38,301 bases of DNA from Acidimicrobiaceae bacterium. GTDB lineage: Bacteria; Actinomycetota; Acidimicrobiia; Acidimicrobiales; Aldehydirespiratoraceae. This document shows positions 8,204 to 16,359 of the stretch, one piece after another. Every line of letters starts with the position of its first letter. Position 1 is the first letter of the stretch. A model generated the notes under the pieces. It made no database searches. It saw only the letters and a program-made list of their open reading frames with translations, and was not told where the DNA came from. The stretch spans positions 1 through 38,301 of the forward strand of contig JAERSO010000042.1 in the NCBI GenBank assembly GCA_016845585.1, written 5' to 3'. The position numbers and the translations under genes are program-made.

Positions 8204-8240
8204 CTAACGCACGTTGGGGTCTGTCCCCAGTGTGCGTTAG
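8204..8240. terminator. Long near-perfect hairpin between two minus-strand genes
   Basis: The outer arms CTAACGCAC (8204-8212) and GTGCGTTAG (8232-8240) are perfectly complementary. Inside them TGGGG pairs with CCCCA around a TCTGT loop, with a 2x2 mismatch between the two stems. The right arm contains the TAA stop of the upstream minus-strand gene. There is no T-run in either direction. Position suggests a terminator; it could also be a dispersed palindromic repeat unit. Confidence 0.6.
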
Positions 8241-8968
8241 GGGGCGACGGTGGACCAGGCGGTGGCGGTGTCGGGGTTGCCGGCGACGATGGCGGCGTGA
8301 GGGCGGCCCCAGAGGTAGAGGAGCAGATCTTCGGCGTGGCCGGTGACGGTGGCATCAGCGGTGTCGCCGGCGTCGGCGTTGCGGGCGACCTGCAGCGTGC
8401 CGTCGAGCGAACGGATCAGCCAGCGGTCGGTGCCGTCGGTGCGGGCCAGCAGCACCGAGCCGTCGGGGTATTCGACCGGGGAGCCGTTGCCCCGGAAGCG
8501 CATGCCGACGGCGAGCACCTCGTCGACGCCGTCGGTCGCCACGTCGGCGTCGATCGGGCCAGGGGTGCCCACGGCAGCCTCGGCGTCCCAGCGGTGCACC
8601 GCGTTCTCCTGCATCATGCGGCGCTGGTAGAAGCCGGCGTTGCGACGAGCGGTCCAGCTCCACACCGAATCATTGGGGTCAGCGCCCTTCAACGCGTGCA
8701 ACAGCAACCCCAGGCCTTCACGGCACCAACTGAACGGATCAACGAGATCGCCCGGTTCGGCATCAGGCCAGCGCTCCATCCGGCTGATCCTGTTGGCCAC
8801 CCAGTGGGCCGCCATCCGATGGATGCCGCCGGTATGGATCGCGAGATCGGTGAGCGTCCATCCCGGGCACGCCTTGACCTCGGCCACCGGGTTCGACTCC
8901 GCCACGTCGATGATGCGCCTGCCGTCGGCGGCGATGTGCGAGAGCGTTGCGGCGAGGTCCGGAACCAT
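8237..8968 (-). CDS. Maleylpyruvate isomerase/DinB-like family protein (TIGR03083 type)
   Basis: Predicted mycothiol-dependent-enzyme-like protein (243 aa). The N-terminal four-helix DinB-like domain (about 1-150) shows the family signature CPGWTLTDLAIHTGGIH at 34-50 and ENAVHRWDAE at 121-130. H50, E121 and H125 are placed as the usual metal ligands. The C-terminal segment (about 155-243) matches the MDMPI_C domain, with LLLYLWGR near the end. Proteins of this family are abundant in actinobacteria, where mycothiol is the main low-molecular-weight thiol; the substrate is rarely known. It starts with ATG, and its stop codon is inside the 8204-8240 hairpin. Confidence 0.88.
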   Translation of the reverse strand: MVPDLAATLSHIAADGRRIIDVAESNPVAEVKACPGWTLTDLAIHTGGIHRMAAHWVANRISRMERWPDAEPGDLVDPFSWCREGLGLLLHALKGADPNDSVWSWTARRNAGFYQRRMMQENAVHRWDAEAAVGTPGPIDADVATDGVDEVLAVGMRFRGNGSPVEYPDGSVLLARTDGTDRWLIRSLDGTLQVARNADAGDTADATVTGHAEDLLLYLWGRPHAAIVAGNPDTATAWSTVAP

Positions 8969-9051
8969 GCGGGCAACCTAGCCGCCGGCTGAGACCGTGC
9001 CGGGGTTCACCAAAGGCACGAAGGGTTGGTTGAAAAAACACCGCTCGCGCC

Positions 9052-9079
9052 TTGTGGCCGATCAGCCGCGGGCTACTAC
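9052..9079 (+). promoter_or_regulatory. Possible promoter for the TetR-type gene
   Basis: TTGTGG at 9052-9057 and TACTAC at 9074-9079, spaced by 16 bases, resemble a sigma-70-type promoter. They lie just ahead of the GGGAGGAAA ribosome-binding site at about 9096-9104. Both hexamers differ from consensus, so this is tentative. Confidence 0.3.
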
Positions 9080-9106
9080 TCTTCGTGAACGGGTTGGGAG
9101 GAAACA

Positions 9107-9238
9107 CTGAGTACTGAATTCGAAGAAGCGGCGGATCGGTATCTCACTGCGCTGTAGCGCGGAGAAGATCTTCGCGGTGCACCCGAGGCGAGTCGGCCGA
9201 CGACTCGCCACGTCGGGATCCTCGATGCCGCCATCGAG
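9107..9238 (+). other. Amber-interrupted N-terminal extension of the TetR gene
   Basis: A strong ribosome-binding site (GGGAGGAAA) is followed after a few bases by CTG at 9107-9109, which opens a protein-like frame (STEFEEAADRYLTAL). It hits a TAG at 9155-9157, then continues RGEDLRGAPEASRPTTRHVG without a break into the TetR frame. CAG to TAG is a single change. The only in-frame start after the amber codon is ATG 9239, which is inside helix 1 of the DNA-binding domain. The gene therefore seems damaged at both its start codon and codon 17. Confidence 0.55.
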
Positions 9239-9652
9239 ATGATCAACGATGACGGTGTCATCGACATGAAGCGGCTGGCCGAAGCGGTGGGCATCAGTCG
9301 GGCCACGATCTATCGCCACTACTCGGATCGCAGGCAGGTCGAGGGGGCGGTGGCCGGTCGGGCCTTGGAGCAGATGCTGCCGCTGGTGTTGTCCGGTGGA
9401 GGAGACCACATCGGTCGCTGCCAGATCGCCGCCTCCTTTCTGATCGATCACCCGGCCGAGGCCACGGCGATCGTTTCGATGGTCGAGCAGGTCGGTGTCG
9501 ACGTGCTCGCCACCACAGCCGACCATCTGGTGGGCGACGGTGCGTATGCGCCATGGTTGATCGGCATCGCGGCGATGTCGCGTACTGCCTGGCTGAGCGG
9601 TGACAGCGCCCACATGCATGCCATCGTGGAGGGCCTGGCGGACCGGCGCTAG
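9239..9652 (+). CDS. TetR/AcrR family transcriptional regulator, N-terminally damaged
   Basis: TetR-type repressor. From ATG 9239 it encodes 137 aa containing most of the N-terminal domain: DDGVIDMKRLAEAVGISRAT (HTH) and IYRHYSDRRQVEGA. The rest is a short helical ligand-binding part. The first half of helix 1 (VGILDAAIE) is upstream of this ATG, in the same frame, behind the amber codon at 9155-9157. TetR proteins need helix 1 to pack the HTH, so the 137-aa form may not fold well. With the extension the protein would be about 181 aa, close to family length. The stop codon shares the palindrome CTAG (9649-9652) with the stop of the convergent corA gene. Confidence 0.75.
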   Translation: MINDDGVIDMKRLAEAVGISRATIYRHYSDRRQVEGAVAGRALEQMLPLVLSGGGDHIGRCQIAASFLIDHPAEATAIVSMVEQVGVDVLATTADHLVGDGAYAPWLIGIAAMSRTAWLSGDSAHMHAIVEGLADRR

Positions 9653-10758
9653 TCGAGTTTGCCGTCGGCGTCCGGTGAACGACGGGGTGTGCGGCGCAGC
9701 GTCTTGGTCGACACCTGGTAGACGCCACCCACGACCTGCGCCGGCCGTCGCGCCGCCTCGATGAGGCCACGGCCGAGCACGACTCCGGCGCCCCTGGCGG
9801 TCGGGCGCCGGATCCAACCCGCGGCCATGAACATGCCGAGCGACGCGAGCGTGATGACGGCCATCAGCGCCGAGATGATGATCCAGCCGTTCTCCGATCC
9901 CGTCCACGGAAGGTTCTCGAAGTTCATCCCGAAGAACCCGGCGATCAGCGACAGCGGCAACATCACCGCCGCGTAGACGGTGAGGACCTTGCCGACCTCG
10001 GTGGCTTCGCGTGCCTCCGCGCCCCGGTAGGCGTCCAGCGTCTCCGCAAGCGACGAACGAGCCGCGTCGATGCCCTGCGCGGCGCGACTCGACACGTCGA
10101 ACACATCGGAGAACCGGCGCCGCGCCTGGTCCGACAGCAGGGGAGAGGTCGTGGACCGCAGCTGATCGAGTGCCTCGCGTTGGGGCACCACGGCGCGCCT
10201 CACTCGACCGAGATCAGTGCGAACCGCGGTGACGTCGGCGACCACCGATGGCTCGGCGGCGAGTGCCTGTTGGATCATCCCCTCGACGTGGTCGTCGAAC
10301 ACGTCGAGGACGGCGAGGAATCGTCGCGTCGCGACATCGGCCAGCCGGGCCAGCAGCTCGTCGGCGCCTCCCGTGGCCAACTCCGGATGTTGCGGCACTT
10401 GTGCCCACAGCGTCTCGATCGACGGTGAATCGGCCTGGTGCACGGTGACGAGCTGACGACTCGCGGTGAGAAAGCAGTCGATCTCATACGACTCGATCCG
10501 GTCGTCGGAGAGGCCGTGGATGATCGCCAGCAGGTGAGAGCCGAAGTCATCGAGCTTCGGCAGGTCGAAGTCGGTGACGGCATCGTGCACGGCGATCGGG
10601 TCGAGTTCGAACGACGACGTGAGCGCCACGAGCGACTCGACATCGGCGTCGTTGACTGTGATGTCGACCCAGGCCCAGCCGTCCGGCGGCGCGGCCAGGT
10701 CGTCGGGCCGCGCCTCGCGAACGCGCCCTCCCCCGGCCTGCATCACGCGTACATCCAT
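9649..10758 (-). CDS. corA: CorA-family magnesium/divalent cation transporter
   Basis: Pentameric inner-membrane channel for Mg2+ (or Co2+/Ni2+/Zn2+ in some branches), 369 aa. It has the long cytoplasmic alpha/beta funnel (about 1-240), then two C-terminal membrane helices. The diagnostic FFGMNFENLPW loop has GMN at 277-279, right after the first helix (VYAAVMLPLSLIAGF). The second helix is WIIISALMAVITLASLGMF. The tail is longer than in classical CorA, with about 45 basic residues-rich positions after the second helix. ATG 10758 is preferred over 10788. It is divergent from the lipoprotein gene. Confidence 0.92.
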   Translation of the reverse strand: MDVRVMQAGGGRVREARPDDLAAPPDGWAWVDITVNDADVESLVALTSSFELDPIAVHDAVTDFDLPKLDDFGSHLLAIIHGLSDDRIESYEIDCFLTASRQLVTVHQADSPSIETLWAQVPQHPELATGGADELLARLADVATRRFLAVLDVFDDHVEGMIQQALAAEPSVVADVTAVRTDLGRVRRAVVPQREALDQLRSTTSPLLSDQARRRFSDVFDVSSRAAQGIDAARSSLAETLDAYRGAEAREATEVGKVLTVYAAVMLPLSLIAGFFGMNFENLPWTGSENGWIIISALMAVITLASLGMFMAAGWIRRPTARGAGVVLGRGLIEAARRPAQVVGGVYQVSTKTLRRTPRRSPDADGKLD

Positions 10759-10821
10759 GGCGTGGATTGTGGCACCCCGGGTCGTCAACGCGCTCGATCG
10801 GCTGAAGTATGGTTCGCAGCG

Positions 10822-11352
10822 ATGGGCACGGCACGCACGACAACCAGCCGCACCGCGCGAGTCGCCGCGCTGATCGTCACGGTCGGCGTGCTCGCCGCGG
10901 CCTGCTCATCCGGCGAACCGGAGCGAGAAGAAGGCACGCCTGGGGTCACCAAGGCCGGCGATCTCTCCGTGTTCGATCTTCAGCCCGGCGACTGTCTCGG
11001 CGATCTCGAGGAGCTCACCGACCAGCTCACCGAGTTGCCGGTCGTGCCGTGCACCGACGTGCACCGCATCGAGGTGTACCACCTGATCGATCACGAGGCC
11101 GACACCTACCCCGGCGAAGCCGAGCTGGGGACTTTCGCCGATGGCGCGTGCCTCGCCGAGTTCGGTGCCTACACCGGCGTCGACTACTTCTCCGTCGGCA
11201 CATCGCTGTACTTCTCGTACCTGTACCCCACGTTCGACTCGTGGAACGACAGCGACGACCACGGCATCGTGTGTGTGGTGGGCAGCTCCGCGGATCTCGT
11301 GGACAGCGTCGCCGGTCGGGGGCTCGATCTCCCGCTGGCCCCCGACCAGTAG
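10822..11352 (+). CDS. Septum-formation-domain lipoprotein
   Basis: Secreted lipoprotein of 176 aa. A basic N-terminus and hydrophobic stretch (VAALIVTVGVLAAAC) end in a lipobox-like LAAAC with Cys at 28, followed by an acidic spacer. The mature part has FDLQPGDCLGDL and VVPCTDVHRIEVYHL, then CLAEF and HGIVCVVG. That pattern of four cysteines and PC..pH.eV is the actinobacterial septum-formation domain (PF13845-like). Its biochemical role is unknown; some members are linked to cell division. Frames opening further upstream are antisense to corA. It is convergent with the AAA+ gene. Confidence 0.82.
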   Translation: MGTARTTTSRTARVAALIVTVGVLAAACSSGEPEREEGTPGVTKAGDLSVFDLQPGDCLGDLEELTDQLTELPVVPCTDVHRIEVYHLIDHEADTYPGEAELGTFADGACLAEFGAYTGVDYFSVGTSLYFSYLYPTFDSWNDSDDHGIVCVVGSSADLVDSVAGRGLDLPLAPDQ

Positions 11353-11360
11353 CCGTTCGG

Positions 11361-13217
11361 CTAGCGGCCGATCCGTTTGCCCGGACGAAGTCGCCCGAGC
11401 TTCTGATACTCCCGATCGACCGCCAGTGAGATCTGGTGACGGCTGATGTGCTCGCCCGCCTCGGCCGCCAGGAACGCCGCATAGAGGGAGGCCTTGCGGA
11501 TCGAACCACCCGAGAGCTCATAGGCCGCGGCCAGTTCGGCAGGGTCGACATCGTCGGCGAGGGGAGCGTTGGCCGGGAACGACCGGCGCCACAACTCTTC
11601 TCGCTGTGGCTCCTCGGGTTGCACGAAGTCGATCGAGATGTCGATGCGGCGAAGGAACGCCGAGTCGATGTTGTTGGAGAAGTTGGTGGCGAGCACAACC
11701 AGCCCCTCGAAGATCTCCAGGCGCTGGAGGAGGTAGCTCACCTCCAGGTTCGCGTAGCGGTCGCGAGCATCGCTGACCTCGGTGCGCTTGCCGAACAGGG
11801 AATCCGCTTCGTCGAAGAACAAGACCTGGTTGCCGACAGCAGCGGCCGAAAAGATCTCTTCGAGGTTCTTCTCTGTCTCGCCGATGTATTTGCTGACGAC
11901 CGCGGCGAGATCGACCACGAAGAGGTCGAGTCCGAGTTCGCCCGCGAGAACCTCGGCCGACATCGTCTTGCCGGTGCCGGGGTCGCCGGAGAACATGGCG
12001 ATCAGGCCGGCGGACGGTACCGCCGGGAAACCCCAGTCGTCGTAGACGATCTGTGAATTGCGATAGCGGGCGACGAGCTCACGCAGCTGACCGCCGCGAT
12101 CATCGTCGAGTACGAGATCGGTCCATGCATAGCGGGGCCGTACGCGCCGAGCCATGCGGTCGATCGGGCCGCTCGACAGTCGGCGCACCGCACCCTCCAG
12201 ACCGGAATCGATGTTGCTGCTGATCTCGGCGACGACCGACAGCTGATCCGACGTGAGCCGATGGGTGTGCTGGTCGAGTTCGGGGAACTGGGCCGCCCAT
12301 TCCTCCGGCGTGGCGTCGCGGCCGGCGACATAGTGCTCGGCCCAGGGGCGGTCGGGGAGTGAGTCGACCGAAACCTCGTGGATCGAGCTCACCGCGCACG
12401 GCAGGTGAGTGGCACGCTCGATCCAACGCCGTCCGGCGAGCGACAGATCCGAATCGCATTCGATGATGATGCCCGCGCCGCGAATCGTCGCCTCACGAAC
12501 GACGGCGCCCCATGCCCGCTCGTCGGCCGGCTGGGTGGTTACCACGAATCGGGCTCCGGCGGTTGCGGCGGCAGCGTGTCGACGACGCTTCATCCGGTCG
12601 GGACCGGTGACGAAGACCAGCGGGGCCTGCGTGATTCCTGCTGACTCGTCCGCGGCCAGGAAACTCGTGCCCGCGGGGAGTTCGGGGTCAGGGCTTGCCT
12701 CTCCGGCCAACGCCCACAGCACCGATGACTCGACGCCGACGGAACGGGCGCCCCATGGCCCATGATCGGCGACATCGACCAGTGCAGCCCGGGCGAGACC
12801 CGAACTCGGCCCGACCGTGACGGCGCCCGGGGACTCGTTGCCCAGGAGACGGGCGAGAAGATCGAGGCCGGGTCGGGCCAGGGCGAGGTCGTCCTGCAGC
12901 CACCCGACCAGCCGCTGGCGCCGCACATCGGCATCGATTGCCGCACACAACGCCAGCGCCTCGGCCTCGGCCGGGTTGAGCGCCGCGTTCCCGACGAGCG
13001 TGGCGAATGCGGAGTCGCCGTCGAGGCTCATCTGAAGGGCGGCCCGTCGCTCCACGAGCAAGGCCTCAGCGGGCTCGCCGTCGGTCGAGAGGCCGAGCCG
13101 GTCGCGAAGCGCGCCCGGCTGGGAGCCGGCCCCGGCGTCCGGCTCCTCGGGCCAGGTGCGGGCGACGGCTGCCGCCAGGGCAGCATCAGCGAAAAGGGTC
13201 CATGCGGTACCGTGCAC
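11361..13217 (-). CDS. eCIS AAA+ ATPase (Afp15/Pvc15-like)
   Basis: Cytoplasmic ATPase associated with contractile injection systems (618 aa), thought to aid particle assembly. The N-terminal 350 residues form a divergent helical/Rossmann-like region without clear P-loop. The AAA+ domain spans about 365-610: Walker A GDPGTGKT at 411-418, Walker B VLFFDEAD at 465-472, sensor 1 in VVLATNFSNN, and arginine finger in FLRRIDISIDF. This ClpX/FtsH-like core with a long N-terminal arm is the Afp15 plan. The start is GTG and no clear ribosome-binding site is seen. It is transcribed away from the structural genes across an 80-base divergent region. T6SS ClpV is excluded, since it has two AAA domains. 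Confidence 0.92.
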   Translation of the reverse strand: MHGTAWTLFADAALAAAVARTWPEEPDAGAGSQPGALRDRLGLSTDGEPAEALLVERRAALQMSLDGDSAFATLVGNAALNPAEAEALALCAAIDADVRRQRLVGWLQDDLALARPGLDLLARLLGNESPGAVTVGPSSGLARAALVDVADHGPWGARSVGVESSVLWALAGEASPDPELPAGTSFLAADESAGITQAPLVFVTGPDRMKRRRHAAAATAGARFVVTTQPADERAWGAVVREATIRGAGIIIECDSDLSLAGRRWIERATHLPCAVSSIHEVSVDSLPDRPWAEHYVAGRDATPEEWAAQFPELDQHTHRLTSDQLSVVAEISSNIDSGLEGAVRRLSSGPIDRMARRVRPRYAWTDLVLDDDRGGQLRELVARYRNSQIVYDDWGFPAVPSAGLIAMFSGDPGTGKTMSAEVLAGELGLDLFVVDLAAVVSKYIGETEKNLEEIFSAAAVGNQVLFFDEADSLFGKRTEVSDARDRYANLEVSYLLQRLEIFEGLVVLATNFSNNIDSAFLRRIDISIDFVQPEEPQREELWRRSFPANAPLADDVDPAELAAAYELSGGSIRKASLYAAFLAAEAGEHISRHQISLAVDREYQKLGRLRPGKRIGR

Positions 13218-13297
13218 TGCCGAAAGATAACCGATGAGTGAAACCCTGACGGGAAGGCCCCGTCGATTCGGTCGAATGGACCGCGAAGGAGTGCACG
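13218..13297. promoter_or_regulatory. Divergent promoter region of the eCIS locus
   Basis: These 80 bases separate the AAA+ gene (minus) from the PAAR-like gene (plus). A strong GAAGGAG ribosome-binding site sits just before the plus-strand ATG. No confident -10/-35 pair could be assigned for either direction. Confidence 0.4.
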
Positions 13298-13684
13298 ATG
13301 GGTCAACAGGTCGTGTCGACCGCCATGTTGCAATGCACGTTCGGGGTTGCTCCCAGCACCCTCAACGTGATCCGACCGAAGACGAGTGCGGGCGCGATGC
13401 CGGCGGCCAACATCATGGACAACAAGCCGATGGTGAACATCCCTCCGTTCGGCATGTGCAACAGTCTCTCCAACCCGACGGTCGCGGCTGCGACGTCTGC
13501 TGCGCTCGGGGTGTTGACCCCGATGCCGTGCATCCCGGTCATTCCCGCGCCATGGGCGCCGGGGGCGCCGACGGTGATGATCGAGAACATGCCTGCGCTC
13601 AACAACTCATCGAAGTGCAACTGTGCCTACGGCGGGATGATCTCCATCACCAACCCCACGTGCACCACCGTTCAGGTACCGTAA
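13298..13684 (+). CDS. PAAR-like protein (DUF4280 family)
   Basis: Predicted spike-tip protein (128 aa) that sharpens the contractile injection needle. It has the DUF4280 pattern: an early STAMLQCTFGVAPS, then ANIMDNKPMVNIPPFGMC, a long Pro/Ala-rich stretch with PCIPVIPAPWAPG, and a C-terminal KCNCAYGGMISITNPTC. The spaced cysteines (about C13, C54, C77, and C107/C109) suit metal binding at the tip. In Afp and PVC clusters the PAAR gene lies after gp25; here it heads the locus and the baseplate segment has none. The start has GAAGGAG upstream. Confidence 0.88.
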   Translation: MGQQVVSTAMLQCTFGVAPSTLNVIRPKTSAGAMPAANIMDNKPMVNIPPFGMCNSLSNPTVAAATSAALGVLTPMPCIPVIPAPWAPGAPTVMIENMPALNNSSKCNCAYGGMISITNPTCTTVQVP

Positions 13685-13848
13685 CGCCTGCTGCGGGGAC
13701 ACAGCGGGAGAATCCGCGCGCGCCTGCTCACTCTTTGTAGTTATCCATGGAATCTGCTCATGAAACGCCGACCATCTGCCGATTGTGTGGAACAATCTCG
13801 CAGCAACTCACTGCGTTGTGAAGCAATCAACTTTGATGGGAGTAGAGG
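13685..13848 (+). promoter_or_regulatory. Leader of the sheath gene
   Basis: A 164-base stretch between the PAAR-like gene and the sheath gene, long compared with the overlapping junctions that follow. It ends in GGGAG six bases before the GTG start of the sheath. A separate promoter here would make sense for the most abundant subunits, but no clear consensus was found. No strong hairpin with a T-run is seen. Confidence 0.35.
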
Positions 13849-15414
13849 GTGGCTACGAGCTATTTGACGCCAGGTGTCTATGTGGAAGAGGTGCCGTCCA
13901 GTTCGGCCACCTTGTCCGCGGGAGCGACGGCGATTGCCGCGTTTGTCGGCTACACCGAGAGTTTTCCGACGGATGACCCCAACGATCCGCAGGGCCTCCG
14001 GCCACGGCTCGTCACCAGCTGGACCCAGTTCGAGGGCCTCTACGGCGGCCTGACCCCGGGTGCCATGCTCCCGCACTCGGTCTACGGCTGGTTCCTCAAC
14101 GGTGGCAGCGTCTGCTACATCGTTCGTGTCGCGAACTCCGAGCCCGCCGGCGAGCCCGCCACCAAGGCGCTCGCTGCCGCCGACAGGGCGCTCGGCAACC
14201 CCGTCACGATCGAATCGGTCGAACCCGATGCCGACGTTCAGGTCGTGGTCACCGCTGAAGAGCCCGGCGAGGACGACGCTCCCGCCACCTTCGGTATCGG
14301 CATCGTCGAAGGCGGCGACGAGGTGGAGTCCTACGCGGGCGTCACCGTCGTCCCCGGCGACAACAACATCGAGACCGTCCTCGCGTCCAGCGAGAAGGTC
14401 AAGGTCGCCACGATGGAGGCGCTCGACGCCGATGTCGATCAGACGATCACCATGCTGAAGCCGGGCTCGTTCCCGCTCGAGAAGGCCGCTCCGACCCCCG
14501 TCGAGGTCAAGCCCCGCGCCTTCGCCGGCAGCGAAACCGATCGCACCGGCATCAACGGCCTCGTCATCGCCGACGATGTCACGATGGTCATGGTGCCCGA
14601 TCTGGTCACCGCCGCCACCAAGGAAGACGGCAGCGTCGACCTCGGCATGTGGAAGGCCGTGCAGACCGCACTCATCAACCACTGTGAGGGCGCCGGCAAC
14701 CGGATGGCGGTGCTCGATTCGCCTCCCGGCATGAGCGTGCAGGACATCAAGGAGTGGCGTTCCGACGTCGCGATGTACGACTCGGCCTTCGCCGCTATGT
14801 ACTACCCGTGGATCAAGGTCGACAACCCGGTTGCCACCAACGGCGATGCGGAGCTGCTCGTTCCCCCGTCGGGCCACATGGCCGGCGTGTGGGCCCGCAC
14901 CGACGACACCCGTGGCGTGCACAAGGCCCCGGCCAACGAGGTCGTGCGCGGTGCGCTCGACGTCGAAGCCCCGATCACCAAGGCGGAGCAGGGTCTGCTC
15001 AACCCGATCGGCGTCAACTGCATCCGCCCGTTCGGCACCCGCGGCATCCGCGTCTGGGGTGCTCGCACCCTGGCCAGCGACACCGACTGGACCTACATCA
15101 ACGTTCGTCGTCTCTTCAACATGATCGAGACCACGATCCTCGAAGGCACTCAGTTCGCCGTGTTCGAACCAAACGATTGGCGCTTGTGGGGTCGACTCAC
15201 CCGCACCATCTCGTCGTTCCTCACCGGCCTGTGGCGTGACGGCGCCCTGTTCGGCGAGTCCGTCGACCAGGCGTTCTTCGTCAAGTGCGACGCCGAGAAC
15301 AACCCGCCCGACAGCATCGATCAGGGCAAGGTCATCATGGAGATCGGCATCGCTCCGGTGAAGCCGGCCGAGTTCGTGATCTTCCGTATCAGCCAGTTCA
15401 AGGATTCGGAGTAA
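13849..15414 (+). CDS. Contractile tail sheath protein
   Basis: Outer sheath subunit of the injection system (521 aa) that contracts to drive the inner tube. It opens with the classic sheath start ATSYLTPGVYVEEV, followed by AGATAIAAFVGYTESF. The C-terminal core has GLLNPIGVNCIRPFGTRGIR, VWGARTLASDTDWTYINVRR and the closing KPAEFVIFRISQF, which carry the inter-subunit handshake strands in phage and eCIS sheaths. The middle (about 95-260) is a variable insertion domain. It starts with GTG after GGGAG. Only one sheath gene is present, whereas Afp has three. It is followed after a few bases by the first tube gene. Confidence 0.96.
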   Translation: MATSYLTPGVYVEEVPSSSATLSAGATAIAAFVGYTESFPTDDPNDPQGLRPRLVTSWTQFEGLYGGLTPGAMLPHSVYGWFLNGGSVCYIVRVANSEPAGEPATKALAAADRALGNPVTIESVEPDADVQVVVTAEEPGEDDAPATFGIGIVEGGDEVESYAGVTVVPGDNNIETVLASSEKVKVATMEALDADVDQTITMLKPGSFPLEKAAPTPVEVKPRAFAGSETDRTGINGLVIADDVTMVMVPDLVTAATKEDGSVDLGMWKAVQTALINHCEGAGNRMAVLDSPPGMSVQDIKEWRSDVAMYDSAFAAMYYPWIKVDNPVATNGDAELLVPPSGHMAGVWARTDDTRGVHKAPANEVVRGALDVEAPITKAEQGLLNPIGVNCIRPFGTRGIRVWGARTLASDTDWTYINVRRLFNMIETTILEGTQFAVFEPNDWRLWGRLTRTISSFLTGLWRDGALFGESVDQAFFVKCDAENNPPDSIDQGKVIMEIGIAPVKPAEFVIFRISQFKDSE

Positions 15415-15417
15415 GCC

Positions 15418-15879
15418 ATGGCATACAGCGGTTTGGACACCGGCGAAGAAGGTCTCCAAGGCTTTGCGTTCATGCTCGAGGTCGACGGTCAGGCCGGTAT
15501 TTCGTACTTCACGAAGTGCTCCGGCATGTCGATCGACATCGAGGGCGCTGAGCACAAGACCATGACCCCGAGCGGTGCGTACACCAAGGTGATGATCCCT
15601 GGTCGCACGTCGTTCGGCGACATCGAACTGTCGCGAGGACTCACGAGCGACACCACGCTCGAGGACTGGGCCGAGATGGTCGCCAAGGGCGACATCACCG
15701 GCGCCCGCAGCGATGGTGCGATCAGCATCATGTCGCTCACCGGCGACGTCGTCGCGCAGTTCGAGTTCAAGAACGGCTGGCCCTCCAAGTGGTCGGGCCC
15801 GTCGATGAGTGCAACCAGCACCGAAGCAGCAGTGGAGTCGCTCACCATCTCGCACGAGAACCTCGTGCGGGTGCAGTGA
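15418..15879 (+). CDS. Inner tube protein 1 (gp19/Hcp-like, TIGR02241 family)
   Basis: Ring-forming subunit of the inner tube (153 aa). The tail-tube pattern is FAFMLEVDGQAGISYFTKCS, GMSIDIEGAEHKTMTPSGAY, then FGDIELSRGLTSDTTLEDW and the closing WPSKWSGPSMSA with ESLTISHENLVRV. It directly follows the sheath gene, as Afp1/Afp5 genes accompany sheaths, so it is the best candidate for the main tube subunit. Two further tube paralogues follow. They would be the tube-baseplate adaptors in known eCIS. Confidence 0.93.
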   Translation: MAYSGLDTGEEGLQGFAFMLEVDGQAGISYFTKCSGMSIDIEGAEHKTMTPSGAYTKVMIPGRTSFGDIELSRGLTSDTTLEDWAEMVAKGDITGARSDGAISIMSLTGDVVAQFEFKNGWPSKWSGPSMSATSTEAAVESLTISHENLVRVQ

Positions 15880-15906
15880 GCCTGACGCAGAACGAAGGAG
15901 TCATCA

Positions 15907-16359
15907 ATGTCTGAACATCGTGGCGTCAGCCAAGTAGAGGAACTGCCGTTTCTCGCCTATCGCTTCCTCCTCACCATCGACGGCATGGAACCCATGCTGT
16001 TCACCGAGATCAGTGGCCTCGGCTACTCGATGGAAGTGATCGAGAAGGAAGTCTCGGGTTCCACGCACTCACTGAAGAAGATGGCCGGCCCGATCGACTA
16101 CGACGAGATGGAGCTCTCCCGCCCCATCAACACGTCGATGGAGCTGTACACGTGGTGCCATACCTGCGCAGAGGCAGTTGTCGAGCGCAAGAACGGCTCG
16201 GTCGACCTGCTCGACGAGACCGGTAACCCCGTTGCCAATTGGGCCTTCCAGAACGCCTGGCCGATGAAGTATTCGGTCAGTGATCTCGATGCCGGCGACG
16301 GCTCCGTGGTCACCGAATCGGTCACGCTCACCCACGAATTCCTCGAGCGCACCCTGTGA
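15907..16359 (+). CDS. Inner tube protein 2 (Afp5-like paralogue)
   Basis: Second tube-fold protein (150 aa). It shows YRFLLTIDGMEPMLFTEISG, a VIEKEVSGSTHSLKKMAGP loop, DEMELSRPINTSMELYTW and a final AWPMKYSVSDLDAGDG with TESVTLTHEFLERTL. These match tube 1 segment by segment but at low identity, the usual divergence between the main tube and a baseplate-proximal adaptor ring. A GAAGGAG site lies 7 bases before the ATG. Its stop overlaps the next start as GTGA. Confidence 0.9.
   Translation: MSEHRGVSQVEELPFLAYRFLLTIDGMEPMLFTEISGLGYSMEVIEKEVSGSTHSLKKMAGPIDYDEMELSRPINTSMELYTWCHTCAEAVVERKNGSVDLLDETGNPVANWAFQNAWPMKYSVSDLDAGDGSVVTESVTLTHEFLERTL

Noticed and set aside
13741..15855. 704-codon open frame on the minus strand opposite the sheath gene
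   Set aside because: His/Asp/Gly/Arg-rich composition of a GC-rich antisense shadow; the plus strand encodes clear sheath and tube proteins here.
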